A DNA stretch of 64,000 nucleotides. Origin: Gracilariopsis chorda (Eukaryota > Rhodophyta > Florideophyceae > Gracilariales > Gracilariaceae). Made by a program: the position numbers and the translations under genes. Below the pieces are notes generated by a model. It had not been told where the DNA came from, searched no databases, and saw nothing but the letters and a program-made list of their open reading frames with translations. The stretch covers positions 124,001 through 188,000 of the forward strand of contig NBIV01000125.1 in assembly GCA_003194525.1 (NCBI GenBank). The letters run 5' to 3'. Numbering within the stretch: position 1 is the stretch's first letter; the number at the start of each line of letters is the position of its first letter. Of the stretch, positions 39,040 to 49,370 are shown one piece after another.

Positions 39040-40344
39040 ATGTCCGCTTCGCTCGCGCAGTCGGGTGCTGCGTCCGCTCAACATGACGCGCGTATCACCA
39101 CGCCCGCCTGCCTCGTGCTCGGCATGGCGGGTTCGGGAAAGACCACCCTGGTGGACGCCCTCTCCGCCTGGCTAGACGTGGACTCCGTCAGCTCCGACGA
39201 CGAGCCCGTTGACGACGCCCAGCTTAATCAACAGATCGTGGATGCCATCCACTCCATGTCCCTGAACCAAGCTTCATCTGTCGCCCCCCCAGCACGCCCC
39301 TCAGCCCCCTCTGCTCAGCCACCGGCGCACGACGTGTTGCCCGGTCAGGGCGCGTACGTCATTAACTTGGATCCCGCTGTTTACGAGCTGCCTTATGATC
39401 CGAATATCGACATTCGCGACACCATCAAGTATAAACAGGTCATGAGTCAGTATTCGCTCGGTCCGAACGGAGCAATCATTACATCTTTGAATCTGTACGC
39501 CACCCGATTTGATCAAGTGCTGACCTTGATCGAAAAACGCGCTCCGCAATCACGCGCCGTCATCATTGACACCCCCGGCCAGATAGAGACCTTCACCTGG
39601 TCTGCTTCCGGTACAATAATCACAGATGCGCTCGGAATCACCCTGCCAACCGTTATTCTCTTCGTTGTAGACACCGTCAGATGCGAGAACACCATGACCT
39701 TTGTCAGCAACATGCTTTACGCTTGTTCCATCATGTACAAGACCCGACTCCCAATGATCATTGTGTTTAACAAGACCGACGTAAAAAGTTGCCACTTTGC
39801 GCAGCAATGGATGAGCGATTTCGACAAGCTTGAAAACGATTTGAAGGAGAATAACTTCTTGGGCACGCTTGCTCGAAGTATGGCGCAAGCTCTTGAACAG
39901 TTCTATCACACCCTACGAAGCGTCGCTGTCAGCGCGGAGACTGGAGACGGCATGGATCAGTTGGTCAAGTGCATTCAGGACGCTGCTGAACAATATGAAA
40001 ACGACTATCGCCCTGTTGTCGACGCTCGGAAGAAGGCTAGGGCCCAAGGAAAGAAGGAACACCAGGATGAGCAGATTGAGCGCATCAGAAAGGATATGTA
40101 CGATGAACCTGGGTTCGGAACTGGTCCTCGCTTTGACGAGGAAGATGAGTCTGACCATACTGGTTCCGACCAGCAGAATGATGGCATGAAGCCAAGCTCC
40201 AGCGTGTTTCCGGATAAGCATGCCGTACGAATGGCTAAGATGACGGGAACGTACTATGATAAGCAAGAAGAACAGCGCAAGTATGATCAGTTTATCCACA
40301 ACATGGACGCATCCAACCCTGATTCAAAAAGAGATAGGGAATGA
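39040..40344 (+). CDS. GPN1: GPN-loop GTPase 1 (XAB1/Npa3)
   Basis: GTPase needed to assemble RNA polymerase II and bring it into the nucleus. 434 aa from Met39040; the frame is open upstream but not family-like. The P-loop GMAGSGKTT lies at 28-36. [20 protein letters not shown] and the defining GPN tripeptide in SLGPNGAI follow, with DTPGQIE (G3) and VFNKTDV (G4). The acidic C-terminal tail ends near [15 protein letters not shown]. An oddity is a ~60-residue low-complexity insertion ([12 protein letters not shown] ... [12 protein letters not shown]) between the P-loop helix and the INLDPA strand, normally a short turn. Confidence 0.93.
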   Translation: MSASLAQSGAASAQHDARITTPACLVLGMAGSGKTTLVDALSAWLDVDSVSSDDEPVDDAQLNQQIVDAIHSMSLNQASSVAPPARPSAPSAQPPAHDVLPGQGAYVINLDPAVYELPYDPNIDIRDTIKYKQVMSQYSLGPNGAIITSLNLYATRFDQVLTLIEKRAPQSRAVIIDTPGQIETFTWSASGTIITDALGITLPTVILFVVDTVRCENTMTFVSNMLYACSIMYKTRLPMIIVFNKTDVKSCHFAQQWMSDFDKLENDLKENNFLGTLARSMAQALEQFYHTLRSVAVSAETGDGMDQLVKCIQDAAEQYENDYRPVVDARKKARAQGKKEHQDEQIERIRKDMYDEPGFGTGPRFDEEDESDHTGSDQQNDGMKPSSSVFPDKHAVRMAKMTGTYYDKQEEQRKYDQFIHNMDASNPDSKRDRE

Positions 40345-41846
40345 CAGCAGCACCATTACGTCATACATTTCGGTGTCGTGTCTATACGAATTTCTAGTTG
40401 CAGTACGATGCGTTTTCCACTAAGATATGCAAACTCTCGACTGCTCTTGCTTGCTCTTTCTGGGGAACATACGTGGTGCTTGCATGCGATTTTCAAAACT
40501 TGGCGGGACGCGCCATCGCAACTCGTAACATGATTCCATTCGTGTTTTGGAAACATGCGCTGGAGACATATGTCGAGCTGCTGTACGCAATCTACGTTAA
40601 CACCTCTTGCGCGGCGTTTTTGCTGGAGCAAGACCGAGGATGACGTTGCCGCGGATAGGAAGTGTTTGAGAAGAAAACGCGGGTGGGATCAAAGTGGGCG
40701 GGGAAGGGATCAGTCGTAGGAATATGTCTCGTGACGTTGCTAGATGAACGAAGCGGTTTTGTTCAGGTGTGTGACGGCCACGTAAAGAGATTATTGTGAA
40801 GGGTGGAACGACGAAGGTACTGTACCGTGTACACAATGAGAAGGGCAAAGAGGGGGAACGGCACGTAGATGATGTACATGCGTTGGTACTGAATTCATTT
40901 GAAACTAAATATGGATAGGGAGCTGCAACGAGAGACGGATCGTGAATGATACGACACGCTACGGTACGGTGGGTGTCTCAACATGGGGAAGTTCCCGCTT
41001 GTGTGAAATGCAATAGTTGTACCACGGTGTGTGTTTAAGAAACGGGAGAGAGTGCGTCAAGAGGCGCGTGACCTTACTATTATTTGTAGGGGTTTCGTAT
41101 GGAATACACACGCGTTCCATGCACATGTGATCGTGAAGGCAGTTGAACTGGGCGGGCAAGCCACAGTTTGAACTGCGTCTGCCAATGAGGCGTCTCACAC
41201 AACTGTCAGGGCCGGGGAAGGAAAACGTACGGAGTACTCGTCTACCAGGGTGGGCTAATAAGTCACTGGGCAAAAGTTACAAACGGAACATGTATCGCGA
41301 AAGGCAACAGCGGCGCTGTGAATGCGGAGCGCAGGCGGTTGAAACGCGCCTTGCCCGGGCACTTGCTCCAACGGCGAAAGATGAAAGCATTGGAATCGGA
41401 ATCAAACAAGCAATCAGCGGGCAACGCCTCTCAAGCGGAGCAGAAGCACACTGCGGCGCTTAACTGCAGTATCGACGGCGGTGAAGGCAACGCGGACAGC
41501 TTTTATGATACGCACCGAAGCAGTTGTGTATGTTGGCGGCGGCAGTGGAACACTTCGCCGAAAATGGCTCGATACGTTGGCGGCGCCAATGGCAGTGCAG
41601 CTCGCGCTGTTTCAAATGGCCGTTACGAGCTGTACAGCCGTCGCCGTTCAAATCTGAAATTTGAAACGGGCGGATAATTGAGCGCCGATGCGCACCGCGC
41701 CGTCTCCGTCAACTCTTCCCCCCCGCGCGCGATAAACCGCTCTCTCAACATGTCACTTCTCGCCCGCTCCCCCCGACTTAACGTCCCCTCGTCTGCGGAT
41801 CACTCCCCCCCGACCCTGCCCGCCGTACTCTCTCTTCTCCCCAACT
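40345..41846. other. Intergenic region
   Basis: GPN1 3' end and a ~1.5 kb spacer on the + strand side of two co-oriented genes. Several short frames overlap each other on both strands with no family pattern. No repeat seen. Confidence 0.5.
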
Positions 41847-41853
41847 TATAAAA
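41847..41853 (+). promoter_or_regulatory. TATA box of the CBM48-TPR gene
   Basis: TATAAAA in a C-rich background, 87 bp before the start codon. The downstream leader is C/T-rich. Confidence 0.6.
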
Positions 41854-41939
41854 CATCCCCCGCCCCCTCATCGGCGCCGGGCTACGCTTCCGCCGGCTTC
41901 TTCTTCACCCCATCTTCTCCGCGGATATCACCCCCACAA

Positions 41940-43523
41940 ATGTTAGGCCGCCGTGCGGCCGCGCGCCGTAACCGACTACTGCGCGATCGTGGCGAAGCAC
42001 AAATCTCTCTTTCGCCTCCAGCGCAGCCGGACAGGTTTCAAACAGCGTTGCAATATGCCGCCGCCGCCCAGACAGATGGAAACGTGCCCACTACGTTCAT
42101 CTGGCCGGACCCCCATCATCAGCGTAGCAATGTCGTTCTCGTCGCATCCTTTGACGCCCATCTGCACCATCGCATGCGCCCAACCCCTTCTCATCCTCGA
42201 AATTTCACCATCACGTTGCGAGTTGCCCCGGGTTCTCATACATACAAGTTCCTGGTCGATGGCGTATGGTCCACGTGCCTGGCTCTGCATGACCAACACC
42301 CCATTGAGGTTACAGATGATGGCGTTAAGCACCATCGCCTAGTCGTCTCTCCACCGGGCAGATTACAGCGAGCTGGTCAACCCAAAGTTGTACCAGCCCA
42401 TCTTCACGACAACGCCGTCAATCCCCACTCAACTGCCGTTTTCCGCTCAGCGTCAGCCTCTGCAGTCCCGCCCATACAGCAACGTGCCGAAGCTACCTTG
42501 CCCGCTAATGTATTCCAACCCCAAGCCTCGACCGTCTCGCATCAAGAAACTGGTCGGCACAAAGTCGAGGTAGCACCTCGGGGCTCGTCCTTTAACTCTC
42601 CACCTCCGGTCGGGGGCATCTCCCATATGAAGGCAATCAACAGAAAATCGTTGTTGCAAAGGGTTGGGTCAGGGTGGCTTAGACGTTTCTCGGGACGCGT
42701 TGTTGAGGGAGATTCCGAATACGGTTGCTCGTTTTCCATGACGCAAACGCAGTTCATGTCACGTGATCGTTCAGGTAGCGGCCTTTTCCGTGGTAGTCGC
42801 GACCGCGTATCACTCTTTCCCTCAGCAAGTGAACCTAGCGTTGGCAGATGCCCCACTGATGACAAGGAGAACTCTTTTGCAGGCAATAGGTTCAATGGGT
42901 TCGGGTTTTCACACGATAAAACACATTCGAAGCGTCAAACTTTCAGAGGAAGCAATAGGGGAGCTGCTGTGAAGATTTCCAGGCCTATGAAAGTGAATGA
43001 ACCCAAGGACATCGACGAAGTCAACCGACAAGCTGACAACTGGAGACAGATGGCTAGGCATTTGCAGGATGACTTGTGCGACCCCACAGGAGCGCGGGAG
43101 CTGTTCAACAAAGCTATTCAGCATCGGGAGAAGCACGGTCTGTGGTGTACCAGTCAAAACGCGCAAGTCCATGTGGATTTAGCGAGAAACTTAAGTAAGG
43201 CTGACAGAATGAAGGACGCAGAGCTTCATTTGCGACTTACTCTTAAAATCTACAACAAGATTGACGCTGGAAAGGAACATGTGGCAGATCTCATGTTGTA
43301 CGTGGGTGTGGTTGTCGATCGACAGAAGAGACGCGCAGAAGCTGAAGAACTGTACCGGAAGGCTTTGAACATATACAAGGAGAACGACATTCGCAGCAAC
43401 AACGTTGAAATTGCAGTGAAGAATCTGAGTCTTAACCTGCGGAAACAGAACCGAGAACATGAAATTGAAGCAGTTCGAATGGACTATGCAGACATACTTG
43501 CCGGATCTAGCGCAGCGGCGTAA
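41940..43523 (+). CDS. CBM48 (AMPK-beta-like) glucan-binding protein with TPR repeats
   Basis: 527 aa. Residues ~50-138 form a glycogen/starch-binding domain of the AMPK-beta type: TTFIWPDPHHQRSNVVLVAS, then VAPGSHTYKFLVDGVW and HPIEVTDDGVKHHRLVVS, matching the W, K and N/D pattern of CBM48. The middle (150-340) is Ser/Arg-rich and likely disordered. The C-terminus (~360-500) has tetratricopeptide repeats: ADNWRQMARHLQDDL, AELHLRLTLKIYNKI and AEELYRKALNIYKEN. No kinase-docking ASC domain is seen, so it is not an AMPK beta subunit. No transit peptide is obvious, which would suit cytosolic starch as stored by red algae. A scaffold role at the granule is inference. Confidence 0.75.
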   Translation: MLGRRAAARRNRLLRDRGEAQISLSPPAQPDRFQTALQYAAAAQTDGNVPTTFIWPDPHHQRSNVVLVASFDAHLHHRMRPTPSHPRNFTITLRVAPGSHTYKFLVDGVWSTCLALHDQHPIEVTDDGVKHHRLVVSPPGRLQRAGQPKVVPAHLHDNAVNPHSTAVFRSASASAVPPIQQRAEATLPANVFQPQASTVSHQETGRHKVEVAPRGSSFNSPPPVGGISHMKAINRKSLLQRVGSGWLRRFSGRVVEGDSEYGCSFSMTQTQFMSRDRSGSGLFRGSRDRVSLFPSASEPSVGRCPTDDKENSFAGNRFNGFGFSHDKTHSKRQTFRGSNRGAAVKISRPMKVNEPKDIDEVNRQADNWRQMARHLQDDLCDPTGARELFNKAIQHREKHGLWCTSQNAQVHVDLARNLSKADRMKDAELHLRLTLKIYNKIDAGKEHVADLMLYVGVVVDRQKRRAEAEELYRKALNIYKENDIRSNNVEIAVKNLSLNLRKQNREHEIEAVRMDYADILAGSSAAA

Positions 43524-44510
43524 CATACTACCAAGGGATAGTTGCTTGTACGAACTTACGACTGAAATAAAGAATAGATTAATATTGTACAACGCTGTGT
43601 TCCATCGGTTGCGAATCGCAATTGTACGACGGTAGAGTTAAAGATCTAGATACCGACGGTACCGAGCGGAGACAACTGTGCGAGTTATTGTAGCGCTCAT
43701 GTCGTTCAGGTATGGATATTGATAAAATCTTCCTCATCCAGCTGTAGTAGAGCCCTTTCTTACAATTGGTGCGCATTGGGGATGCTACACAGGCCCGTTG
43801 GGCCTGTGGCATTGATGCGGAAGACCACCAGGCAAAAAGCGTAGAAGCATTGTTCTCATCCAGGATTGACAGATGATTTCGAACGGAATGCATTTGAAAC
43901 AGGCCGTAAAGGATGTCGGCATGCACCCAAGAACTACTCCGCCCAGCTGTTTGTGTCGATCCTTCCTCAAGACTGTTTGATGCGAATCGGAGGGAAGACG
44001 AACAAATCAGCGATTGGGACTTGTGTAGAAACTACTCTTGTGTGGCCTAGCAATTAACTCTTCAAGTTCACGATGCGTTTTCGAAATGTGTGACGTGATC
44101 CTACACAAGTGAACCGCTTCCATGCATGTAAAGAGCAAGTAGATATGCAAACCAGAGACGTCAATTGGTCCAACGCATTCTCGTTTGATTTAGCCATATC
44201 GGCGCTCCCGTCCTGTAGAAGAAAGTGTATTGCATAATATCGATACGCTTTAATCCCCCCGCAGTAGACAGCAGAACAGTTTATGAATAACAATGAAAGA
44301 AAAGCTCGCTACGCAAGTACACCAAGTTTAGCACCCATAGATACAAACGATGACCACAAACGCACGCACGGACACAACATTAGGTTCATTGATGCACTCG
44401 CTATGGTCGAAATCATTGCATTTCCGAACGCAGATGAGCAAAAGACTGCAATCGACGTAAGCGACGGGATCAGACAAGATTTGTGGATACAACGATAACG
44501 GGAGACTTGT
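43524..44510. other. Convergent 3' spacer
   Basis: Lies between the stops of the CBM48-TPR gene (+) and COX5C (-). About 1 kb with no convincing gene. Confidence 0.5.
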
Positions 44511-44784
44511 CTACGAGGATGAAGCAGCAGCTTCTTCAGCGGCAAGCTTCTTGTAGTAATCATCGATAGCTCCCTTGTACGAGATATGCCAGGAACGCCA
44601 AACCATACCACCCTGCAAGTTTCGCACAAGTGGAAACGGGAAGAAGAGGCGAGTGAGTCGTGAGCGCGAACTAGGAGAGGTAGGAAGAGGTAGGACGTAC
44701 TGCTACGGCTAGGACCATTCCCATGACGATTTCTTTGGTGGCGCTGACTTTGTTCGACGCGGCGCGTACTACTCCTCCTGCCAT
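44511..44784 (-). CDS. COX5C: Cytochrome c oxidase subunit 5C-like, two exons
   Basis: Small inner-mitochondrial-membrane subunit of complex IV. Exon 1 is 44784-44701 and exon 2 is 44612-44511. The intron is 88 nt, with GTACGT donor and GCAG acceptor. The joined product is 61 aa. It starts MAGGVVRAASNKVSATKE, crosses the membrane with IVMGMVLAVAGGMVW, and ends with RSWHISYKGAIDDYYKKLAA and a short acidic/Ala/Ser tail. Plant COX5C has the same length and the same pattern: MAG start, KE before a Gly-rich helix, W and H after it, then a Tyr near the tail. Too short and split to show as one open frame. Confidence 0.82.
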
Positions 44785-45609
44785 GGTGTATTGTTGGGCT
44801 GCAAAGTGGGAACGGGATGCTTGATGGCGACGACGCGGGTTGTGCGGTTAGAGATGGCTGCGCGCACTTCTTCAGAGGGATGTGGTGTGGTTGGCGTAGA
44901 CTTCGCTCTGCCTCTAGACATAGGCAATGCCGTGGTCAAAAACGGTACAATCTGCCACGTGTCCAGGACCAATCGAATTCGGTGCAAAAACACTGCTGAA
45001 AAATCCTTGCGTTCTCTGAGAATAACCACGAAGAGTAGGTAATAGCTTTGAGCAGTATCGGCTTCGAAGATATGAAGCGGACTGGTGAAGTTTTCGAGCA
45101 CTCCCCCTGCAAAGGCAATGTGGCACATCTACCGTTGTGAATCACGTTCAAGTCTCAGCACCGGCAAGAGAGCACGGGGATATCTAAGTTGTACGAGTTT
45201 AAGCTGATAATATAGGACCCTCAGTAGCCGAATGGTCGTGTAGTATCCTTACTTAAACCGCCCCAAATCTCTCGGAGCGGACAAGAGCTCCCGGGAGACT
45301 CCTGCTGTGTTTTCTTATTGCATTGGGCCTCCTCCCACTTCGTCGACAATGATAAGCATCAAGTGTCAAACGTTCAATCCATAACAGTACATCGGATAGA
45401 CACTGCGTTTGTCACACATCGTTTATTAGCTTTTGCTTGGGCATTAAAGTAGATTCATATCATGAATGTTTGTTCTACTGAATGTTTTATACGGTGTATC
45501 AGACGAAAGGGAAAGAGCTACAGGAGAGCTACAGGGATGCGTTTGTGCCCAAAAACAGATAGTGCAATGCGAAAAGTTTTGTTAAGAAGCATCTCCTTCT
45601 TTCTACTTG
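44785..45609. other. COX5C upstream region
   Basis: Promoter side of COX5C and a spacer up to the foldback element. A tRNA-like string near 45222 was examined and rejected. No gene seen. Confidence 0.45.
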
Positions 45610-46079
45610 AGACCATTTCGTTCTTAGATGCCGCCGAAGAGCGGCGTCTCGGCGTCGAGAGCTCCCACCTCTCCGAGGGAGGCAAGGCTCTGACGGCGAA
45701 TCAATAGTAAGGACATGACCAGAAAAGCTGTTGGGATATCTAGAGAGAGAGGGGTTCTTCTCAATGTATCCCCTACCGTAGTCTTGGAATTAGAGACGCG
45801 AGCTCATATAAACACACACACACACATTCCAATGGGGCGTCAAAGTTGTCGCAGCCCATATGGAACCGCAATTTAAATCGCTTTGCGCTGGATGCCTGCT
45901 GTGGTGAGGGATCACTGCAAGGTAAAGGCGAGTTCCGCTATGGGCACATGCAGCGCCGCCTGTCAAGATGTGCCGACCTTCCGAAAAGGCTACAAAAAAA
46001 CATAAAGTTACGCCGGATGAGGAAGCCAAATGGATGTGCGATTGGGTCTACTAGGGCAATTTAGCCGTCGAACAGATGG

Positions 46080-46110
<31 letters not shown>

Positions 46111-46296
46111 TATATGAGCTCGTGTCTCTAATTCCAAGACATTGAGAAGAACCCTTCTCTCTCTAGATAAACCAACAGCTTTTCTGGCCATGTCCTTACT
46201 ATTGATTCGCCGTCAGAACCTTGCCTCTCTCGGAGAGGTGGGAGCTCTCGACGCCGAGACGCCGCTCTTCGGCGGCATCTAAAAACGAAATGGTCT
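45610..46296. mobile_element. Foldback element with ~215-bp inverted arms
   Basis: The left arm (45610 to about 45830) and right arm (about 46080 to 46296) are near-identical reverse complements, starting agaccatttcgtt at the left end. They include the shared block around gccgccgaagagcggcg and end inward in CA/TG dinucleotide runs (45811-45825 and 46079-46104). The ~250-bp core shows only short frames, with no transposase. I see no target-site duplication. Non-autonomous DNA transposon or MITE-like foldback is the best reading. Confidence 0.75.
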
Positions 46297-47165
46297 ACAC
46301 TATTAAGTTGAGCCCACATCCGAGCGGGCAGAAACATTTCCTGTGCAGAAACGTACAGACTGGATGTAGCGTCGAAACGTGGCCGGTAAATACCTGCGAC
46401 AGGGCCGTATGTGCCCTCCTTACATTTAACAGCGACTCCGTGATTAGCCTTCTACTTCTTTTAGAAAGATAATACCGCTGCCATGGAATTAGAGACACGT
46501 GCCCGTAAACACACCCACATTTGATTCCAGGTCCCTAGTTTAGTTGGACCTTTCCTTCCACTCGCCTTCTTGGGCGAGGCGTCAAGATGAGCATTCTACA
46601 TGCGCTGTGCTTTTGCAAGTTTCTTTTGTGTCGACAGCCTGGCAGAAGAAATGTTATAGTTGGCTCTGCTTACGCCTTGTCAGCTTTAGATGCGTCTGGG
46701 AAGGTTGGCCGTTCGCGACGAAAACCTCTTGATACCTTCGAGGCCTTGTTCCACTGCCTCATTACCTGCCGAGTGAACCATCGAAAACTGCAAATCACTC
46801 TACTTAGTTCAGAAGTGTAGACAGCAAAGCCGTGCAGTGGTGATGTCATGTCTATTGTGAACCGTGTCACGGTAGGTGTCACGAATCCAAAAAGTCAGAA
46901 ACGTAAGACGTCAGTCTCCTCATTAGCCTTAGAAACTATAATCCAGTATTCTCCACAGATTGACAAGTAGCCGGTATTCTGGTTTGCATTACGAAACATC
47001 GTCAAGCGTATGACTACCCACACACTCTTCAGCAACCTGCGTTTGTAATACAACCTTTGTGATACTCTGCAACGTTCTCCTCTCCTTTCTTGGCGAGTTA
47101 CCCTTTCTCCATATTTCACTCGCCGCTCATCACTCTTTCTTTTCTGTAATCTTGTTACTGATAAT
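46297..47165. other. Spacer with a degenerate copy of the foldback arm
   Basis: 46482-46535 (ggaattagagacacg, then gtaaacacaccc, then gattcca) matches the inner part of the foldback left arm at 45786-45835 in the same direction, and both are followed by gcgtcaa. This suggests an older, decayed relative next to the newer copy. No gene seen before the RING protein. Confidence 0.5.
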
Positions 47166-47792
47166 ATGCCTTTTCAACCTCTGCGAATCACCCACCCAAA
47201 AGACTGTATGATATGTCTTGAGAAGCTGGAAGAAGAAGTAACTGAGCTGCATTGCAAACATGTGTATCACACTAAATGCCTTCAGCCAGTTTACAACCCA
47301 CCACCTGTTCTTACTACTACGAGAGATCGCAATGGTGATCCGGTGGAAGTTTATGAGATTCCGCCGCCAGGAACATGTCCTTGCTGCAGAGAACAGATTG
47401 ATGAAACAAAGTGGAGAACGTGGTCTTCATATTCGAACACAAAAGCGGAAATCAATCTAGAATTGTTATCAGAGAAGGAACGAAAACTTGTGCTGAAGCG
47501 TCGCAAAAAAAAATGGGAAGCGCAGAGAGCGACGTATGCGGAAGATTGGTGTTCGGGAGATGGAGCATTGAGGAGAATGAGAAGTGTATTCGTTTCAACT
47601 AAAATGAAATTTGTGAAGTCTCAGCAGGTCCCTGCAACAACTGGGATATACCTTTACAAGGACTGTTCTTCTGTACGGTCGATAATCTCCCCTCCTTCTG
47701 CAGCTAACGCGTCACACTTGTTGATAAAGCAAAGAAATGGTCGCAAATCTGGTTCAGTCCCGGAGCTGGAGCTTTGTTCATATATTAGATAG
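47166..47792 (+). CDS. RING-H2 finger protein
   Basis: 208 aa, probable E3 ubiquitin ligase. Zinc ligands are C14-x2-C17, C30-x-H32, H35-x2-C38 and C71-x2-C74, in RING-H2 order. The spacer between the third and fourth pairs is 32 residues, longer than usual, and carries NPPPVLTTTRDRNGDPVEV. After the finger comes a Trp/basic region (KWRTWSSY, then LVLKRRKKKWEAQRATY), likely a helix. No membrane segment. Target unknown. It ends almost against the convergent TrmH remnant. Confidence 0.8.
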   Translation: MPFQPLRITHPKDCMICLEKLEEEVTELHCKHVYHTKCLQPVYNPPPVLTTTRDRNGDPVEVYEIPPPGTCPCCREQIDETKWRTWSSYSNTKAEINLELLSEKERKLVLKRRKKKWEAQRATYAEDWCSGDGALRRMRSVFVSTKMKFVKSQQVPATTGIYLYKDCSSVRSIISPPSAANASHLLIKQRNGRKSGSVPELELCSYIR

Positions 47793-47793
47793 A

Positions 47794-48355
47794 TCATAGT
47801 GATCTGACACGAAGATCTTCGCTAACGTTGAGCGGGTCCACGCCATTCGACGCGCGGTTCGCGCCGCCGCCGCCGATGTCCACCACATGGTCGCACTGCC
47901 GCCTCACCAGCGTTCGCAGCCCGCGCCCTTCGCTGCCCACCACAACAGCCGTGCGTTGCCGTCACGAAAGCCGCGTCAGGGCCTCGCCGCCGTCGCCGGC
48001 AAGTGCCACCACTCGCCACCCGTCCGTTCTCAACCGGGCCAGCGTCCTCGATAGACTGCTCGTGGCAAACGTCTCAACCATGTCCGCCACCCCGGCAGAC
48101 GTCTTGCACACCGTCGCGTTAAGCAGTGCGCAGTTTTTTTCCGACAACACCACTGCATCAGCGCCTAGAAACAGCGCAGACCAAAGTGCAGCACCCACGT
48201 TATGCGGATCACTCACTTCATCCAGCACCAAGATCACCCCTTCAAATCCAGCCTGTAGAAGTTCCACCTCCGTTCCATACTTGAGCGCAATCGTTTGAAC
48301 AACAACTCTTTGGTGTTTTTGATGACCAAACAATTCATTTAACAGCCCTTTATCC
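47794..48355 (-). pseudogene. SpoU/TrmH-family (MRM1-like) rRNA 2'-O-methyltransferase remnant
   Basis: The encoded fragment follows mitochondrial MRM1-type methyltransferases: ELFGHQKHQRVVV, then GVILVLDEVSDPHNVGAALW, the SAM-knot motif AVVVGSEGRGLRTLV, and LNVS of motif 3. An in-frame TGA at 47962-47964 separates the first and second halves. The usual VAAGILL helix after LNVS is missing. At the 5' side, homology stops at about 48355, where a LINE fragment begins in the opposite direction. So the gene is cut at both ends and broken inside. A working copy would be expected elsewhere. Confidence 0.8.
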
Positions 48356-49370
48356 ATGCTCGGGGTGGGTACCACGTGTGGAGCAGAGGCAATTCCCCAC
48401 ATTCTCAGAGCAGTCACAGACAAGCTGCGTCGAGAAGACTTGGTGCTGCTTACCATTGACGCCAAGAATGCATTCAATTCAATAGAACGCGGAAAGCTCC
48501 TACAGGCCGCAACAACCCATTGTCCCGGAATTTCTCGGTTCGTCCACTTCTGTTACCAGCACCCCATGCCACTGCACTTTGGAGACTTTGCGATTTACAG
48601 CAAGCAGGGAACACAACAGGGAGACCCGCTAAGCCCTCTCTTATTTGTACTCACACTTCACCCACTGGTTCTGCTTTTTTAGGAGCGTTTCAAACCAATA
48701 CTCAACCTTTTCTACGCAGATGACGGCAACGTTCTTATCAACCGGGATGATGCAGCTCCATTCCTGACAGCTCTGTTACAGGAGGGGATAAAGATCGGTT
48801 TCGTCCCAAACATGAAGAAAACCAAAGCCTGGTGGTGGCGAGTGCCACAAATCTCCGGCTTCCCCGCTCAAATCACTAATGAGCACGCCATTTCAATACT
48901 TGGGACAGCAATCGGCCACGGCAATGCGGTCCGCGACATCTTAGCGTCTAAAAGACAAAATCAGACAAAAATGTTGGAGTCGCTTGCTAGCCTCAATGAT
49001 ACCAACATGGCCCTTACTCTTCTCCGCTTTTGTGCAAGCGCATGCAAAGTTATATACACTCTTCGAACCACTCCGCCGCATATTACCATATGTCCAACGT
49101 TGCTGCGATCTCGTCGAAAAGAGCGCCGTTCCTCCTCGCGAAATGACCACGACGCACACCTCACATACCGCACCCCGCTTCTGCATCTGTGCGCTAATGC
49201 GCTGCGCTACGTACGTAACACTGCAGCTCCGACGCTCACAAATGCCGCCTGCATCTCGTCCACTGCCCCTGCTTGGAGTGCACACCGCGACAGCTCGCTC
49301 TCGTCTGGCGTCGTGCCCACCGTTCGCTTCTCATCTCCCTTCATCTCGCCGTCGTCCCGCGCATGTTAGC
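48356..49370 (+). mobile_element. Truncated LINE-type reverse transcriptase fragment
   Basis: Non-LTR reverse transcriptase domain without its 5' half. The motifs in order are GVGTTCGAEAIPHILRAVTD, LLTIDAKNAFNSIERGKLL, SKQGTQQGDPLSPLLFVLTL and the catalytic NLFYADDGNVL. The frame is the same throughout but holds one TAG stop at 48680-48682, between the third and fourth motifs. After about 49100 the frame becomes compositionally odd. No poly-A tail is clear. It truncates the TrmH-like gene on its left. Confidence 0.8.

Noticed and set aside
41143-41677. Overlapping + strand frames between GPN1 and the CBM48-TPR gene
   Set aside because: Arg/Ser-rich with no family pattern, and lying directly before a GC-rich promoter.
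45218-45310. tRNA-like string (tagccgaatggtc) followed by short complementary pieces
   Set aside because: Resembles a D-arm, but no T-loop GGTTCRANNCC and no acceptor stem can be paired. I found no tRNA or rRNA gene in the window.
45846-46064. 72-codon frame in the foldback core as a transposase
   Set aside because: Too short, no catalytic motif, and the other frames are equally plausible. The element is taken as non-autonomous.
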